Source: CAZTTH01 sp964615975 (GTDB taxonomy: Bacteria; Verrucomicrobiota; Lentisphaeria; JABSQK01; JAJFLO01). From it: DNA of 64,000 nucleotides. A program made the position numbers and the translations under genes. Below, piece after piece: positions 8,606 to 16,389 of this stretch. Location of the stretch: NCBI GenBank assembly GCA_964615975.1, contig CAZTTH010000017.1:1-64000 (forward strand), in the 5' to 3' direction. The stretch's first letter is position 1, and each line of letters starts with the position of its first letter. The notes under the pieces are model-generated. The model searched no databases and had not been told where the DNA came from. It worked only from the letters and a program-made list of their open reading frames with translations.

Positions 8606-11600
8606 TGTCATCCCCACCATTGCCACACGCTATCCGCTGGCTAAATGCCGCCCAGTTCTTTACCGCGCTTAATATCAACATCTTCAAGTTCATCCTGATT
8701 TTTTATCTGATAGAAATACAGGGGGAAGCACAGGCAAAAACGATAACTGCCACCATTGGAATTGTTTTCGTTATGCCATTCATTCTCTTTTCCCATCTGG
8801 CAGGAATTCTTGCCGATCGCTACAGCAAGCAACGGGTTATCATGCTGACTAAAATGTCAGAGGTGTTCATTATGATGTTGGGCATCGCAGCCTATGCCAA
8901 TGGTTCTATTCCCGGACTGTACGCAGTGATGTTCTGCATGTCCTTGCAGAACACCTTGTTTAGTCCCGCTAAATTCGGGATCATTCCTGAGCTTGTGCCT
9001 CCCGAACAATTGTCGGGTGCCAACGCAGTTCTCGGTTCATTCACCTTTATTGCCATCATCGCCGGGACCACTCTGTCATCGACACTGCAGCATTATTTCA
9101 AAGAGACTCCAAACCTGTCGGTATCCATTTGTGTATTGATTGCTGCCGGAGCGTATTTGAGTGGCCGAAATATCACAAAAACGCCAGCCAAAGATCCGCA
9201 ACGGCGATTTTCCATATGGTTTCTTTGGGAAATTTTTAAGACCGTCCGGGAGGCAAGCCGGGACCGCCAGCTGATTACCGCCATCCTTGGCTGTTCATAT
9301 TTCTGGTTGATCGGCGCTTATATTCAGGCCAATATCATTCCTTATGGCATCGAAGTATTTTCTTTCTCATCAGAAAAAAGCGCCTATCTGTTCCTGATCA
9401 CCGCATTCGGGATTGCCACCGGTTCATTGCTGGCGGGAAAGCTTTCCGGACGCAATATCGAATTCGGAATTGTACCGGTGGGAAGCATAGGCATGGCGGC
9501 AATGTGTTATCTGCTTTCACAATTGAATTCAAATCAGCTACTGTTCGCGATTGTGGCGCTATTCATCATGGGCGCCAGCGCCGGATTGTTTATTATCCCG
9601 CTTGCCGCGTTTATCCAATATCGCAGTCCCGATCAACGCCGGGGCGAATTTCAGGCAGCAACCAATTTTCTCAATTTCGGCGGCATTCTCCTGGCATCTC
9701 TGCTGATCTTGATTTTTACCCAATATTTCAAGCTCTCAGCCCAGGGCGGATTTGCGGCGATGGGACTGTTAACTCTGATCCTGACGGCAATTGCGATCTG
9801 TCTGCTGCCTGATTTTCTGGTGCGTTTTATCATGGTTTTCATGACCCGAGTATTCTACCGGATCACCGTCCGGGGCCTAGAGAATGTGCCGCTGCATGGT
9901 CCCGCCCTGCTGGTCAGCAATCACGTGTCCTGGGTTGATGGCCTGGCGATTCTCTCGACCGGCCAGCGGCGTATCCGCTTTATCATGCAGAAGGAGATCT
10001 ATCATAAACGATGGTTATACCCTTTAGCCAGACTGATGCGGATGATTCCGATTTCCGCACGTGACAGTCCCAAGGAAATTGTGGCGGCATTGGCGCAGGG
10101 CAGGGTGGCGCTTGAGGAAGGTTATCTGGTATGCATCTTCGCTGAAGGGATGATTACCCGCACCGGTAATCTCGCGGGATTTCAAAAAGGGTACCGCCAA
10201 ATTGTCAAACATCTCGATGTCCCGATAATTCCAGTGTATATCGGGGGCGCCTGGGGCAGTATATTTAGTTATTCCCGGGGTAAATTATTGGCCGTCTGGC
10301 CGCAACAAATCCCTTACCCCATTGCCATCCATTTCGGTTCGCCGTCAGCACCTCATACAACGCCGCACGAACTGCGACTGGCGGTGATGAACCTCGCCGT
10401 TGACTATTTTTCCGCTCTGCCTTATGTGAATCAGACACTTGCTCAAGCCTATATCCCGGTCGCGCGCCACCACTGGAATCGACCTGTGTTAACATTGACT
10501 GCTGATCAAAAGCCTTCCGTGTTGACCCATGGCAGGTTGCTTTCCCGGGCACTGGCAGCCGCGGAAGATTTCCAAATGAGATTGCGACATCACCGGGTTG
10601 TTGGTATTCACTCTTCCAGTGTCAGTGATACCATGATCTATAATCTGGCCATCTCGATATTGGGTAAGACCAGTGTGAATCTGATTGGGAACAGTACAGT
10701 GGATCAATTAACGACTCAGATTCAACATTGTGGTGTTACCGCGATCCTTTGTTCCACTTCCCGCCATCCTGCTCTGTTTAAGCTCAAGAATTTGAATCTG
10801 CTGGTTATAACTCCACCTGGAAACTCGAACTCATCCTCTACTGAAAAATACCTGATTACCGGCATCAAAGCACGCTATATTCCACCACCTTTTTGGGTTA
10901 AATCGGTTACGGCATCCGACCAACATTTTGCCGCGATCATGATGTCTGACAACGAACCGTTCCAGACTGAAGTCATCCCCCTGACTGATCACAACATATT
11001 GGTCAATATCACCAGTATCAATCAATTGATCCAGGGAGATGAACACGCGCACATCCTGTGTCATCGACATGGGTTACCTTCATTCAACCTGATACTTAAT
11101 CTCTGGTACCCGCTCCTGACCGGCGCATGCCTTACGATCCACGACTTAACCAACGACAACTGGCCGGAAGGACCGGGTACAGACCGGTCAACTATCACCA
11201 TGATAATAACCAACCCTGCGTATCTGGCGCACACTGAAAACATTAGCAGAGAAACCTTTCCGGGATTAAAATTCATCGTTATTGTTACTCCTCATCCGCT
11301 CAATGAAGCACAACAGGCGGTGCTCGCGAAATCAACGATTCCAGTTCTGACCGCATTTGGCATTTCCGAATCAGGGTCAATGATCGCGATGAATGTCCCT
11401 GATCAACAAATTGACAAGGTCGACCAAATCGGGGTCAAAGCGGATAGCATGGGACATCCGCTTCCCGGAGTGGCAGTCAGGATCGTGGCGCCGGATACCG
11501 GTGATCTGCTGCCGCCCTCTCAGCAGGGGCGGATTCAAATCCGTGGCGGCAATGTTATCAATGGGTATCTCAATAGTCCGACATCTGCGAACGCGCAGTT

Positions 11601-11682
11601 CAATAATGGTTGGTATGACACCGGCAAGCTCGGCATGATCGATGAAGATGGCTTCCTTTATTTATTCACCAAGCAAGATTAA
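8605..11682 (+). CDS. LplT-PlsC-AMP-ligase fusion (Aas-like) with degenerate ligase domain
   Basis: The 1025-residue protein has three parts. Residues ~1-410 form an MFS transporter of the lysophospholipid transporter (LplT) type. Residues ~420-610 form a PlsC-type acyltransferase with NHVSWVD (HX4D, His440 and Asp445) and FAEGMITR (EG 514-515, Arg519), so re-acylation of imported lysophospholipid is plausible. Residues ~625-1025 resemble the acyl-ACP synthetase part of Aas. In that part the ATP P-loop position (~776-790) has no SGTTG-PKG motif, the conserved TGD motif reads DTGKLG (1005-1010), and the protein ends where the GRxKD hinge and ~110-residue C-terminal lid should follow. The ligase is probably inactive. 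It starts 45 bases after cmr1 and may be read from the same transcript. Confidence 0.85.
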   Translation: MSSPPLPHAIRWLNAAQFFTALNINIFKFILIFYLIEIQGEAQAKTITATIGIVFVMPFILFSHLAGILADRYSKQRVIMLTKMSEVFIMMLGIAAYANGSIPGLYAVMFCMSLQNTLFSPAKFGIIPELVPPEQLSGANAVLGSFTFIAIIAGTTLSSTLQHYFKETPNLSVSICVLIAAGAYLSGRNITKTPAKDPQRRFSIWFLWEIFKTVREASRDRQLITAILGCSYFWLIGAYIQANIIPYGIEVFSFSSEKSAYLFLITAFGIATGSLLAGKLSGRNIEFGIVPVGSIGMAAMCYLLSQLNSNQLLFAIVALFIMGASAGLFIIPLAAFIQYRSPDQRRGEFQAATNFLNFGGILLASLLILIFTQYFKLSAQGGFAAMGLLTLILTAIAICLLPDFLVRFIMVFMTRVFYRITVRGLENVPLHGPALLVSNHVSWVDGLAILSTGQRRIRFIMQKEIYHKRWLYPLARLMRMIPISARDSPKEIVAALAQGRVALEEGYLVCIFAEGMITRTGNLAGFQKGYRQIVKHLDVPIIPVYIGGAWGSIFSYSRGKLLAVWPQQIPYPIAIHFGSPSAPHTTPHELRLAVMNLAVDYFSALPYVNQTLAQAYIPVARHHWNRPVLTLTADQKPSVLTHGRLLSRALAAAEDFQMRLRHHRVVGIHSSSVSDTMIYNLAISILGKTSVNLIGNSTVDQLTTQIQHCGVTAILCSTSRHPALFKLKNLNLLVITPPGNSNSSSTEKYLITGIKARYIPPPFWVKSVTASDQHFAAIMMSDNEPFQTEVIPLTDHNILVNITSINQLIQGDEHAHILCHRHGLPSFNLILNLWYPLLTGACLTIHDLTNDNWPEGPGTDRSTITMIITNPAYLAHTENISRETFPGLKFIVIVTPHPLNEAQQAVLAKSTIPVLTAFGISESGSMIAMNVPDQQIDKVDQIGVKADSMGHPLPGVAVRIVAPDTGDLLPPSQQGRIQIRGGNVINGYLNSPTSANAQFNNGWYDTGKLGMIDEDGFLYLFTKQD

Positions 11683-11717
11683 CCGGTGATAGATTATTTC
11701 CTTCATGATGAAGTAAA

Positions 11718-11745
11718 TTGGAATGTAAAAAAAACGTTGTAGTAT
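11718..11745 (+). promoter_or_regulatory. candidate sigma70-type promoter before the exosortase cluster
   Basis: TTGGAA (11718-11723) and TAGTAT (11740-11745) are separated by 16 bases and lie 82 bases before the exosortase start, in the 145-base gap after the LplT-Aas fusion gene. Both hexamers are imperfect, so this is a candidate only. Confidence 0.28.
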
Positions 11746-11827
11746 ATGACCTGGTTCTCGCAGTTCAGAGGCAGTTTTCTGGTAATCGAAACTGACGTTT
11801 AACTCATAAGAACTGTGATATCTATTT

Positions 11828-12397
11828 ATGACCTATTACCTTCAAAAATTACGACCGCATTTAACCATGAAAAGCCCAACCGGGCTGTTCATGGGGATTG
11901 TTGTCCTCGCCCTTCTTTTATTGACATTTGTCAGTCAGATCGATAAAAAATACTTGCTCTATGTTGACATATTCACGGCGAAAACCTGTGCTGCCTGGAC
12001 CGATCTAATCGGCATGAAGATAGTTGCCCAATCCAATAAACTTTCCATCACCATGGCTGGAATTACCAAGGACATCATCATCGGCTGGGGGTGCGACGGC
12101 TTGGAAGCGTATTTAATCCTGATCAGCGCCATCCTGCCTTTTCCCTGTAAATGGCGCTACAAATGGATTGGACTTCTGGGGGGATTGTGCTTTGTGTTTG
12201 TCATGAATCAAATTCGCCTCATCGGCTTGATATACATTCTCTTTAATCTCAAGGATGTCAGTCAATTTGGCTTTTATCATACTGGTGTGGGGCAGATTTT
12301 TGCCTTGGTGATGATCTTCGGATTTTGGATGATATGGGTGAACAAAACTTTCGCCATGAATCAGTCTTCCGGCCGGCCAGCGCCAGCAAGAGGATAG
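11828..12397 (+). CDS. Exosortase/archaeosortase-family transpeptidase (short, XrtH-like)
   Basis: Exosortases are multi-pass membrane cysteine transpeptidases that cut C-terminal sorting signals and pass the protein on, often to glycans. This 189-residue protein is a chain of membrane helices and carries the three family residues: Cys89 in GWGCDGLEAYL, Arg130 in NQIRLIGL, and His151 in FYHTGVGQ. Its small size and the CDGLEA context resemble the compact exosortase H group. The next gene encodes a membrane protein, as in loci with an XrtH-associated partner. No protein in the window ends with an obvious sorting signal, so its substrates lie elsewhere. No clear ribosome-binding site precedes the ATG. 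Confidence 0.8.
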   Translation: MTYYLQKLRPHLTMKSPTGLFMGIVVLALLLLTFVSQIDKKYLLYVDIFTAKTCAAWTDLIGMKIVAQSNKLSITMAGITKDIIIGWGCDGLEAYLILISAILPFPCKWRYKWIGLLGGLCFVFVMNQIRLIGLIYILFNLKDVSQFGFYHTGVGQIFALVMIFGFWMIWVNKTFAMNQSSGRPAPARG

Positions 12398-12446
12398 GAA
12401 CTCATGCCAATATCGGGATTATTAAAGCTGAAAATAGAATTACCCA

Positions 12447-13133
12447 ATGCAAACCAATGATGTGGAATTCTGGTCGTTTCTTCCTTCCATCACGCATTTT
12501 TTTCTGCGCATCATCCGGCTGTCCGTGGCTTTGGTCATATCCATGCAGATATTTAACCATTTCGACGCGGGCGATTTCTTCCGGCGATTTTACCGAGAAA
12601 CTAATGCCTGGATATCACGGTTGGTTATTGCACCCGAAGTGGTTTCCACAATTGAGAAGAGTGCGGATTTCCCCAGGCAAAAAACTGTTAAAATTATCAC
12701 CAAACAACCCCTGATCAGAGCTCATTTAAGAGGCGATTTTTATTTCAATATTCTTATTCCCGGTCACCTTCTGCTGTTGTTTTCCCTGCGTCCATGGAGA
12801 CGAACTGTGACACGTTTGGTAATAGCCACATTGGTGATCATATTATTTGACGGAGTTCTTACCTATGTTCATGGGGTGGTTCATCAAAACCAAATCGCCC
12901 AAACAAACGCCACTAGAGAAGGAATAAATTTATCCATGGAAATAGTATTAACCCTGCTCAATTTCTACATCTTGCCCATAGTGGCGTTGGGAGCAGCCTG
13001 TCTGATTGTAAGCGTTCTGCCCAACAAGTGGATGGAGCCTCAGCCGGTGAGTGATTCCCAAAAAGTGCTTACACGCAATCAGCCGTGCCCCTGTGGCAGT
13101 AATAAGAAGTACAAACATTGCTGCGGACATTAA
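12447..13133 (+). CDS. Membrane protein with C-terminal SEC-C zinc motif (exosortase partner candidate)
   Basis: The 228-residue protein has a hydrophobic segment near the N-terminus, a periplasm-sized loop of ~70 residues, and three further membrane segments. It ends with a textbook SEC-C motif: CPCGS at 214-218 and HCC at 224-226, the Zn-binding tail known from SecA. Directly following the exosortase gene (50-base gap), it fits the place of an exosortase-associated membrane protein. That role is inferred from position and topology. A SEC-C tail on such a protein would face the cytoplasm and could contact SecB, SecA or ribosomes. Homology outside the SEC-C motif was not recognised. Confidence 0.6.
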   Translation: MQTNDVEFWSFLPSITHFFLRIIRLSVALVISMQIFNHFDAGDFFRRFYRETNAWISRLVIAPEVVSTIEKSADFPRQKTVKIITKQPLIRAHLRGDFYFNILIPGHLLLLFSLRPWRRTVTRLVIATLVIILFDGVLTYVHGVVHQNQIAQTNATREGINLSMEIVLTLLNFYILPIVALGAACLIVSVLPNKWMEPQPVSDSQKVLTRNQPCPCGSNKKYKHCCGH

Positions 13134-13158
13134 TCATCGGAATTCAGTATAAAATCAG

Positions 13159-14415
13159 ATGAAATACCTTCGCCTTATAATCTTGTGGACATTCACCATC
13201 CTGACTCCATTCACCTGGATATCCACCGCATCGGTGCAGGCCCCAGATCGCATCAGTATAGATCATAGACTACCCCAAGAGACGATCAATCGACTTGATA
13301 CTATCGCGCGGCGATGTGAGCGGGAAATAAAACAATTGCTGCTGAACCGCGATGCCAATATTCCCATTCAATTCAATGCCCGGCACGTATCTCCGGTACT
13401 GCCGCAAAACCCTATGATCGTGGATGTCGGCGCCGCCCTGGATACAGATGAATTTGTCCTGAGGATGATCCGTGGTCTGTTGGTGCGCCGGATGACAGAA
13501 CTGTCAACGTTGGATTATTCCTCAATTCCAGAAGCGCCCGAATGGGTGGTCGCAGGCTTGTATCATCGCATTCTCTCGCAGAACAATCCGGGAGTAAAGA
13601 GTATGATTTTTCCCCTGTGTCAGGCGCTCATTGAAAGTGATAGCGTGCCGAACATGTTCACTCTGATCAATTCACCGGTATCGGCCCATTATCCGCAGGA
13701 ATACCGGATTTATAGTGAATTGTGTGATGGGATTCTGAGAATCATCGAATTGCAAATGCCGGCCGATTTTATGGCCAGTTATTTAGAGAAATTATCCACT
13801 GGCTCTAATCCATCCACCACCGTCATCCTCGATCAGTTGAGTGCGCTGATACCCGAGCCGGATCTGCAACACTGGTATGAATCGCAGTTGCGTGATATTG
13901 CCTTTACATTCTTCAGCCCGTGTTCACCAATCGAAGTCGCGCGACAATTGCGGGGAATGATCACTCTTTCGGTGATCGGTAAAGACGAATGGCACATGAT
14001 CACTGCGGTCCCCATACCGATTGAAGATCTCGATCACTATGTCGCTGACAATAAAATCGGCGCCAATGACATCAGTGAAATTCTCACCCGTTTGATCTCC
14101 CTGACTAATAAAAGTCCACAAAGTCTATCAACCGCACTGATGTTATATCGGCAGTCCTTGGAGAAGCTGATCTCCGGACCGCTCAGCGCCTACGCCGGAA
14201 TTATAAATCAGGCGAATGCCGAATTTGCCGCGGGGATGAAAAGAGGTTTGGAGATTGCCGCTTATCTCGATCGCATAGAGGAGGAACAAAAACTTGATTT
14301 GCCTATCCTGCAAAATCTCCTCAAAACACGGCAAAATTCCCGGCAGCGTTACCAACTCGAAAAACAACAACAAATCAATTCTTATCTCGATGAGTTTGAA
14401 AAAAACTTGCCATGA
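13159..14415 (+). CDS. Exported protein of unknown function
   Basis: The 418-residue protein begins with a signal peptide (hydrophobic core LRLIILWTFTILTPF, probable cleavage near SVQA-PD). The mature part is mostly helical. The stretch PEAPEWVVAGLYHRI is reminiscent of the PxWxxxG helix that follows the active site in gluzincin (peptidase-MA-like) proteins, but no HExxH is present, so no protease activity is claimed. The C-terminus (residues ~375-418) is a Lys/Glu/Gln-rich coiled-coil-like helix. It follows the SEC-C membrane protein by 25 bases and precedes pcm by 28, so it is probably in the same transcript. Confidence 0.6.
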   Translation: MKYLRLIILWTFTILTPFTWISTASVQAPDRISIDHRLPQETINRLDTIARRCEREIKQLLLNRDANIPIQFNARHVSPVLPQNPMIVDVGAALDTDEFVLRMIRGLLVRRMTELSTLDYSSIPEAPEWVVAGLYHRILSQNNPGVKSMIFPLCQALIESDSVPNMFTLINSPVSAHYPQEYRIYSELCDGILRIIELQMPADFMASYLEKLSTGSNPSTTVILDQLSALIPEPDLQHWYESQLRDIAFTFFSPCSPIEVARQLRGMITLSVIGKDEWHMITAVPIPIEDLDHYVADNKIGANDISEILTRLISLTNKSPQSLSTALMLYRQSLEKLISGPLSAYAGIINQANAEFAAGMKRGLEIAAYLDRIEEEQKLDLPILQNLLKTRQNSRQRYQLEKQQQINSYLDEFEKNLP

Positions 14416-14443
14416 TAAGTAAGATATATCGGATTACCTAACC

Positions 14444-15097
14444 ATGGACATCACGGAACAGGAGATCAAGACTCATCGCGACGCGATGATGGCGCAATTG
14501 CGTCGCTATGGGATCAAGGACGCGAGGGTATTAAAGGCGATGGAGCAGATTCGACGTCATTTATTTATTCTTGAAGGTGAAACGAGATTGCAACTAGCCT
14601 ATGGCGATCATCCCTGTAGCATTGGGTATGGCCAAACCATTTCTCAACCTTATATTGTTGCCTACATGACCGAATTATTGCAGGTGAAACCACATGATAA
14701 GATTTTAGAGATCGGGACCGGTTGCGGCTATCAAACTGCAATACTTGCGTCATTAGGCGCGAGCGTGTATACCATTGAAACCATTGCGGAATTGGCCCGG
14801 CAGGCCATATCGCGCCTGAAGCAGTGGGGTTATGAGAATATACATTACCTGGTTCGCAATGGTATGGCGGGCTGGCCGGAAGAAGCGCCCTTTGAGAAAA
14901 TCTTGGTGAGCTGTGCTCCCAAGACCATCCCCGATGCGTTGATTGGACAATTAATGGAGGGAGGGCGAATGGTGATACCGGTTGGTGAGAGCGATCAAAG
15001 ACTTTATTTAATTACCAAAGATGACGGTATCATCACCAAGGCGAAGGATCTTCCCGTCCGCTTTGTTCCCATGATTGATACTGACATTGATAATTAG
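14444..15097 (+). CDS. pcm: Protein-L-isoaspartate O-methyltransferase
   Basis: Pcm methylates abnormal L-isoaspartyl residues with S-adenosylmethionine, starting their repair. The protein has 217 residues, the usual length. It shows the family entry motif with DHPCSIGYGQTISQPYIVA, where GQTIS is typical of Pcm, followed by the SAM-binding loop LEIGTGCGYQTAILA and the later motif KILVSCAPKTIPDALIGQL. LMEGGRMVIPVG matches the conserved GGRxVxPVG strand. It lies at the end of the exosortase cluster; no functional link to it is evident. Confidence 0.95.
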   Translation: MDITEQEIKTHRDAMMAQLRRYGIKDARVLKAMEQIRRHLFILEGETRLQLAYGDHPCSIGYGQTISQPYIVAYMTELLQVKPHDKILEIGTGCGYQTAILASLGASVYTIETIAELARQAISRLKQWGYENIHYLVRNGMAGWPEEAPFEKILVSCAPKTIPDALIGQLMEGGRMVIPVGESDQRLYLITKDDGIITKAKDLPVRFVPMIDTDIDN

Positions 15098-15320
15098 TAG
15101 TGAATTTCATCATAAATACGTTTACAATCAAATCCAATAATGGAATAGTACCCTGACCTTGATCGATATCTTACAATCCAATTGTCCATAAGAATCAGGG
15201 TGAAATCTTCTCTCCTTAAAGGGAACTTTGATACCCCATTGAAGAATGACAAAATTGAATTCAACCATGTTCTCACGTACAAAGTTGTGAAATCCAATCC
15301 AAGGACAAGCTATAACGGCT

Positions 15321-16262
15321 ATGAAATTATCCATCGTCATCCCGCTGTACAATGAAGAAGAGAATGTCGAGCGGCTTTTTCATGGGTTACTGCCGGAAGC
15401 CGACAAGCTGGGCATTGATTATGAAATCCTTATTGTCAATGATGGCTCAAATGATCGATCTCAGGAAAATCTGGCAGCCATCGCGCGTGAACATAAGCAT
15501 GTGAAAATCATTGAATTTAGCCGCAACCGCGGTCAGACCGCGGCATTGATGGCGGGGTTTGATTATTCCAGCGGGGAGGTCATCGTCACCATGGATGCGG
15601 ACAACCAAAATGATCCTGCGGATATTTCGCTACTGCTGGAGAAAATTAATGAGGGTTATGGAGTTGTCAGCGGTTGGCGCAAGGAACGAAAAGATGATTT
15701 TATCACGCGCACACTGCCATCCACCATCGCCAACTATTTAATTTCGGTCATTAGCGGGGTTAAACTTCATGATTTCGGCTGTACCCTTAAGGCTTATCGG
15801 AAAGAAGTCCTTCGCGACACGCGGCTATATGGCGAAATGCATCGGTTCGTGCCGATTTACGCGGCCTGGCAAGGCGCAAAAATAACCGAAATCATTGTCC
15901 GCCATCATCCCCGCATCGGCGGCAAGTCGAAATATGGCATCATGCGTACTTTCAACGTGATTCTGGATTTGATGTTAATCCGTTTCCTGGACCGGCATCT
16001 GGAAAAGCCGATTCACCTGTTTGGGGGGTTTGGAATAATGAATATCGGATTGGCATTTCTTACCTTTATCATCATGCTGTACTTCAAATTTTGGGGCGAT
16101 AAAAGTTTTATCAGGACGCCCCTGCCAGCCGTGGCAATCTTATTCATGTTCATGGGGGTTACCAGTTTTATGCTTGGCATCCTCGCGGAAATCTTGATCC
16201 GCATCTACTACGAGTCACAAGACAAGAAATCGTATCCGATCAGACAGATTATAAACGAATGA
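15321..16262 (+). CDS. GT2 family polyprenyl-phosphate glycosyltransferase (GtrB/DPM1-like)
   Basis: The enzyme probably moves a sugar from a nucleotide donor to polyprenyl phosphate on the inner face of the cytoplasmic membrane. The 313-residue protein opens with the GT-A fold signature LSIVIPLYNEEENVE, VNDGSNDRS and the metal-binding DAD in TMDADNQNDP. The stretch FGCTLKAYRKEV and the HxxRxGGKSKYG motif are characteristic of the DPM1/ArnC/GtrB group. Two membrane helices at ~232-255 and ~270-292 anchor the C-terminus. It lies 223 bases after pcm and just before a terminator, next to two O-antigen-ligase-type genes, which suggests surface glycan assembly. The sugar is unknown. Confidence 0.88.
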   Translation: MKLSIVIPLYNEEENVERLFHGLLPEADKLGIDYEILIVNDGSNDRSQENLAAIAREHKHVKIIEFSRNRGQTAALMAGFDYSSGEVIVTMDADNQNDPADISLLLEKINEGYGVVSGWRKERKDDFITRTLPSTIANYLISVISGVKLHDFGCTLKAYRKEVLRDTRLYGEMHRFVPIYAAWQGAKITEIIVRHHPRIGGKSKYGIMRTFNVILDLMLIRFLDRHLEKPIHLFGGFGIMNIGLAFLTFIIMLYFKFWGDKSFIRTPLPAVAILFMFMGVTSFMLGILAEILIRIYYESQDKKSYPIRQIINE

Positions 16263-16283
16263 TTTTGATTTGCTTGATGACAC

Positions 16284-16313
16284 AAAGCGAGTGGTTTGCC
16301 ACTCGCTTTTTTA
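16284..16313 (+). terminator. Rho-independent terminator after the GT2 gene
   Basis: A perfect 11-bp stem, AAAGCGAGTGG with CCACTCGCTTT, encloses a TTTG tetraloop and runs into six T residues. It starts 22 bases after the GT2 stop and separates the exosortase/glycosyltransferase group from the two ligase paralogs. Confidence 0.93.
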
Positions 16314-16389
16314 TTTAACTCATGCCGGCTTAATCAAGTAACATGAGTGGAATTTAGGTAGTAGAGTATGGAAAATCGAAGGGTTTAAA

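Noticed and set aside
11701..11713. Perfect palindrome CTTCATGATGAAG after the LplT-Aas fusion gene
   Set aside because: The stem is short and AT-rich and no T-run follows, so it cannot be supported as a terminator; no other role is evident.
15150..15200. ACCCTGA and TCAGGGT arms in the gap after pcm
   Set aside because: Seven-base arms with a loop of about 40 bases are easily due to chance; no known riboswitch or RNA pattern fits.
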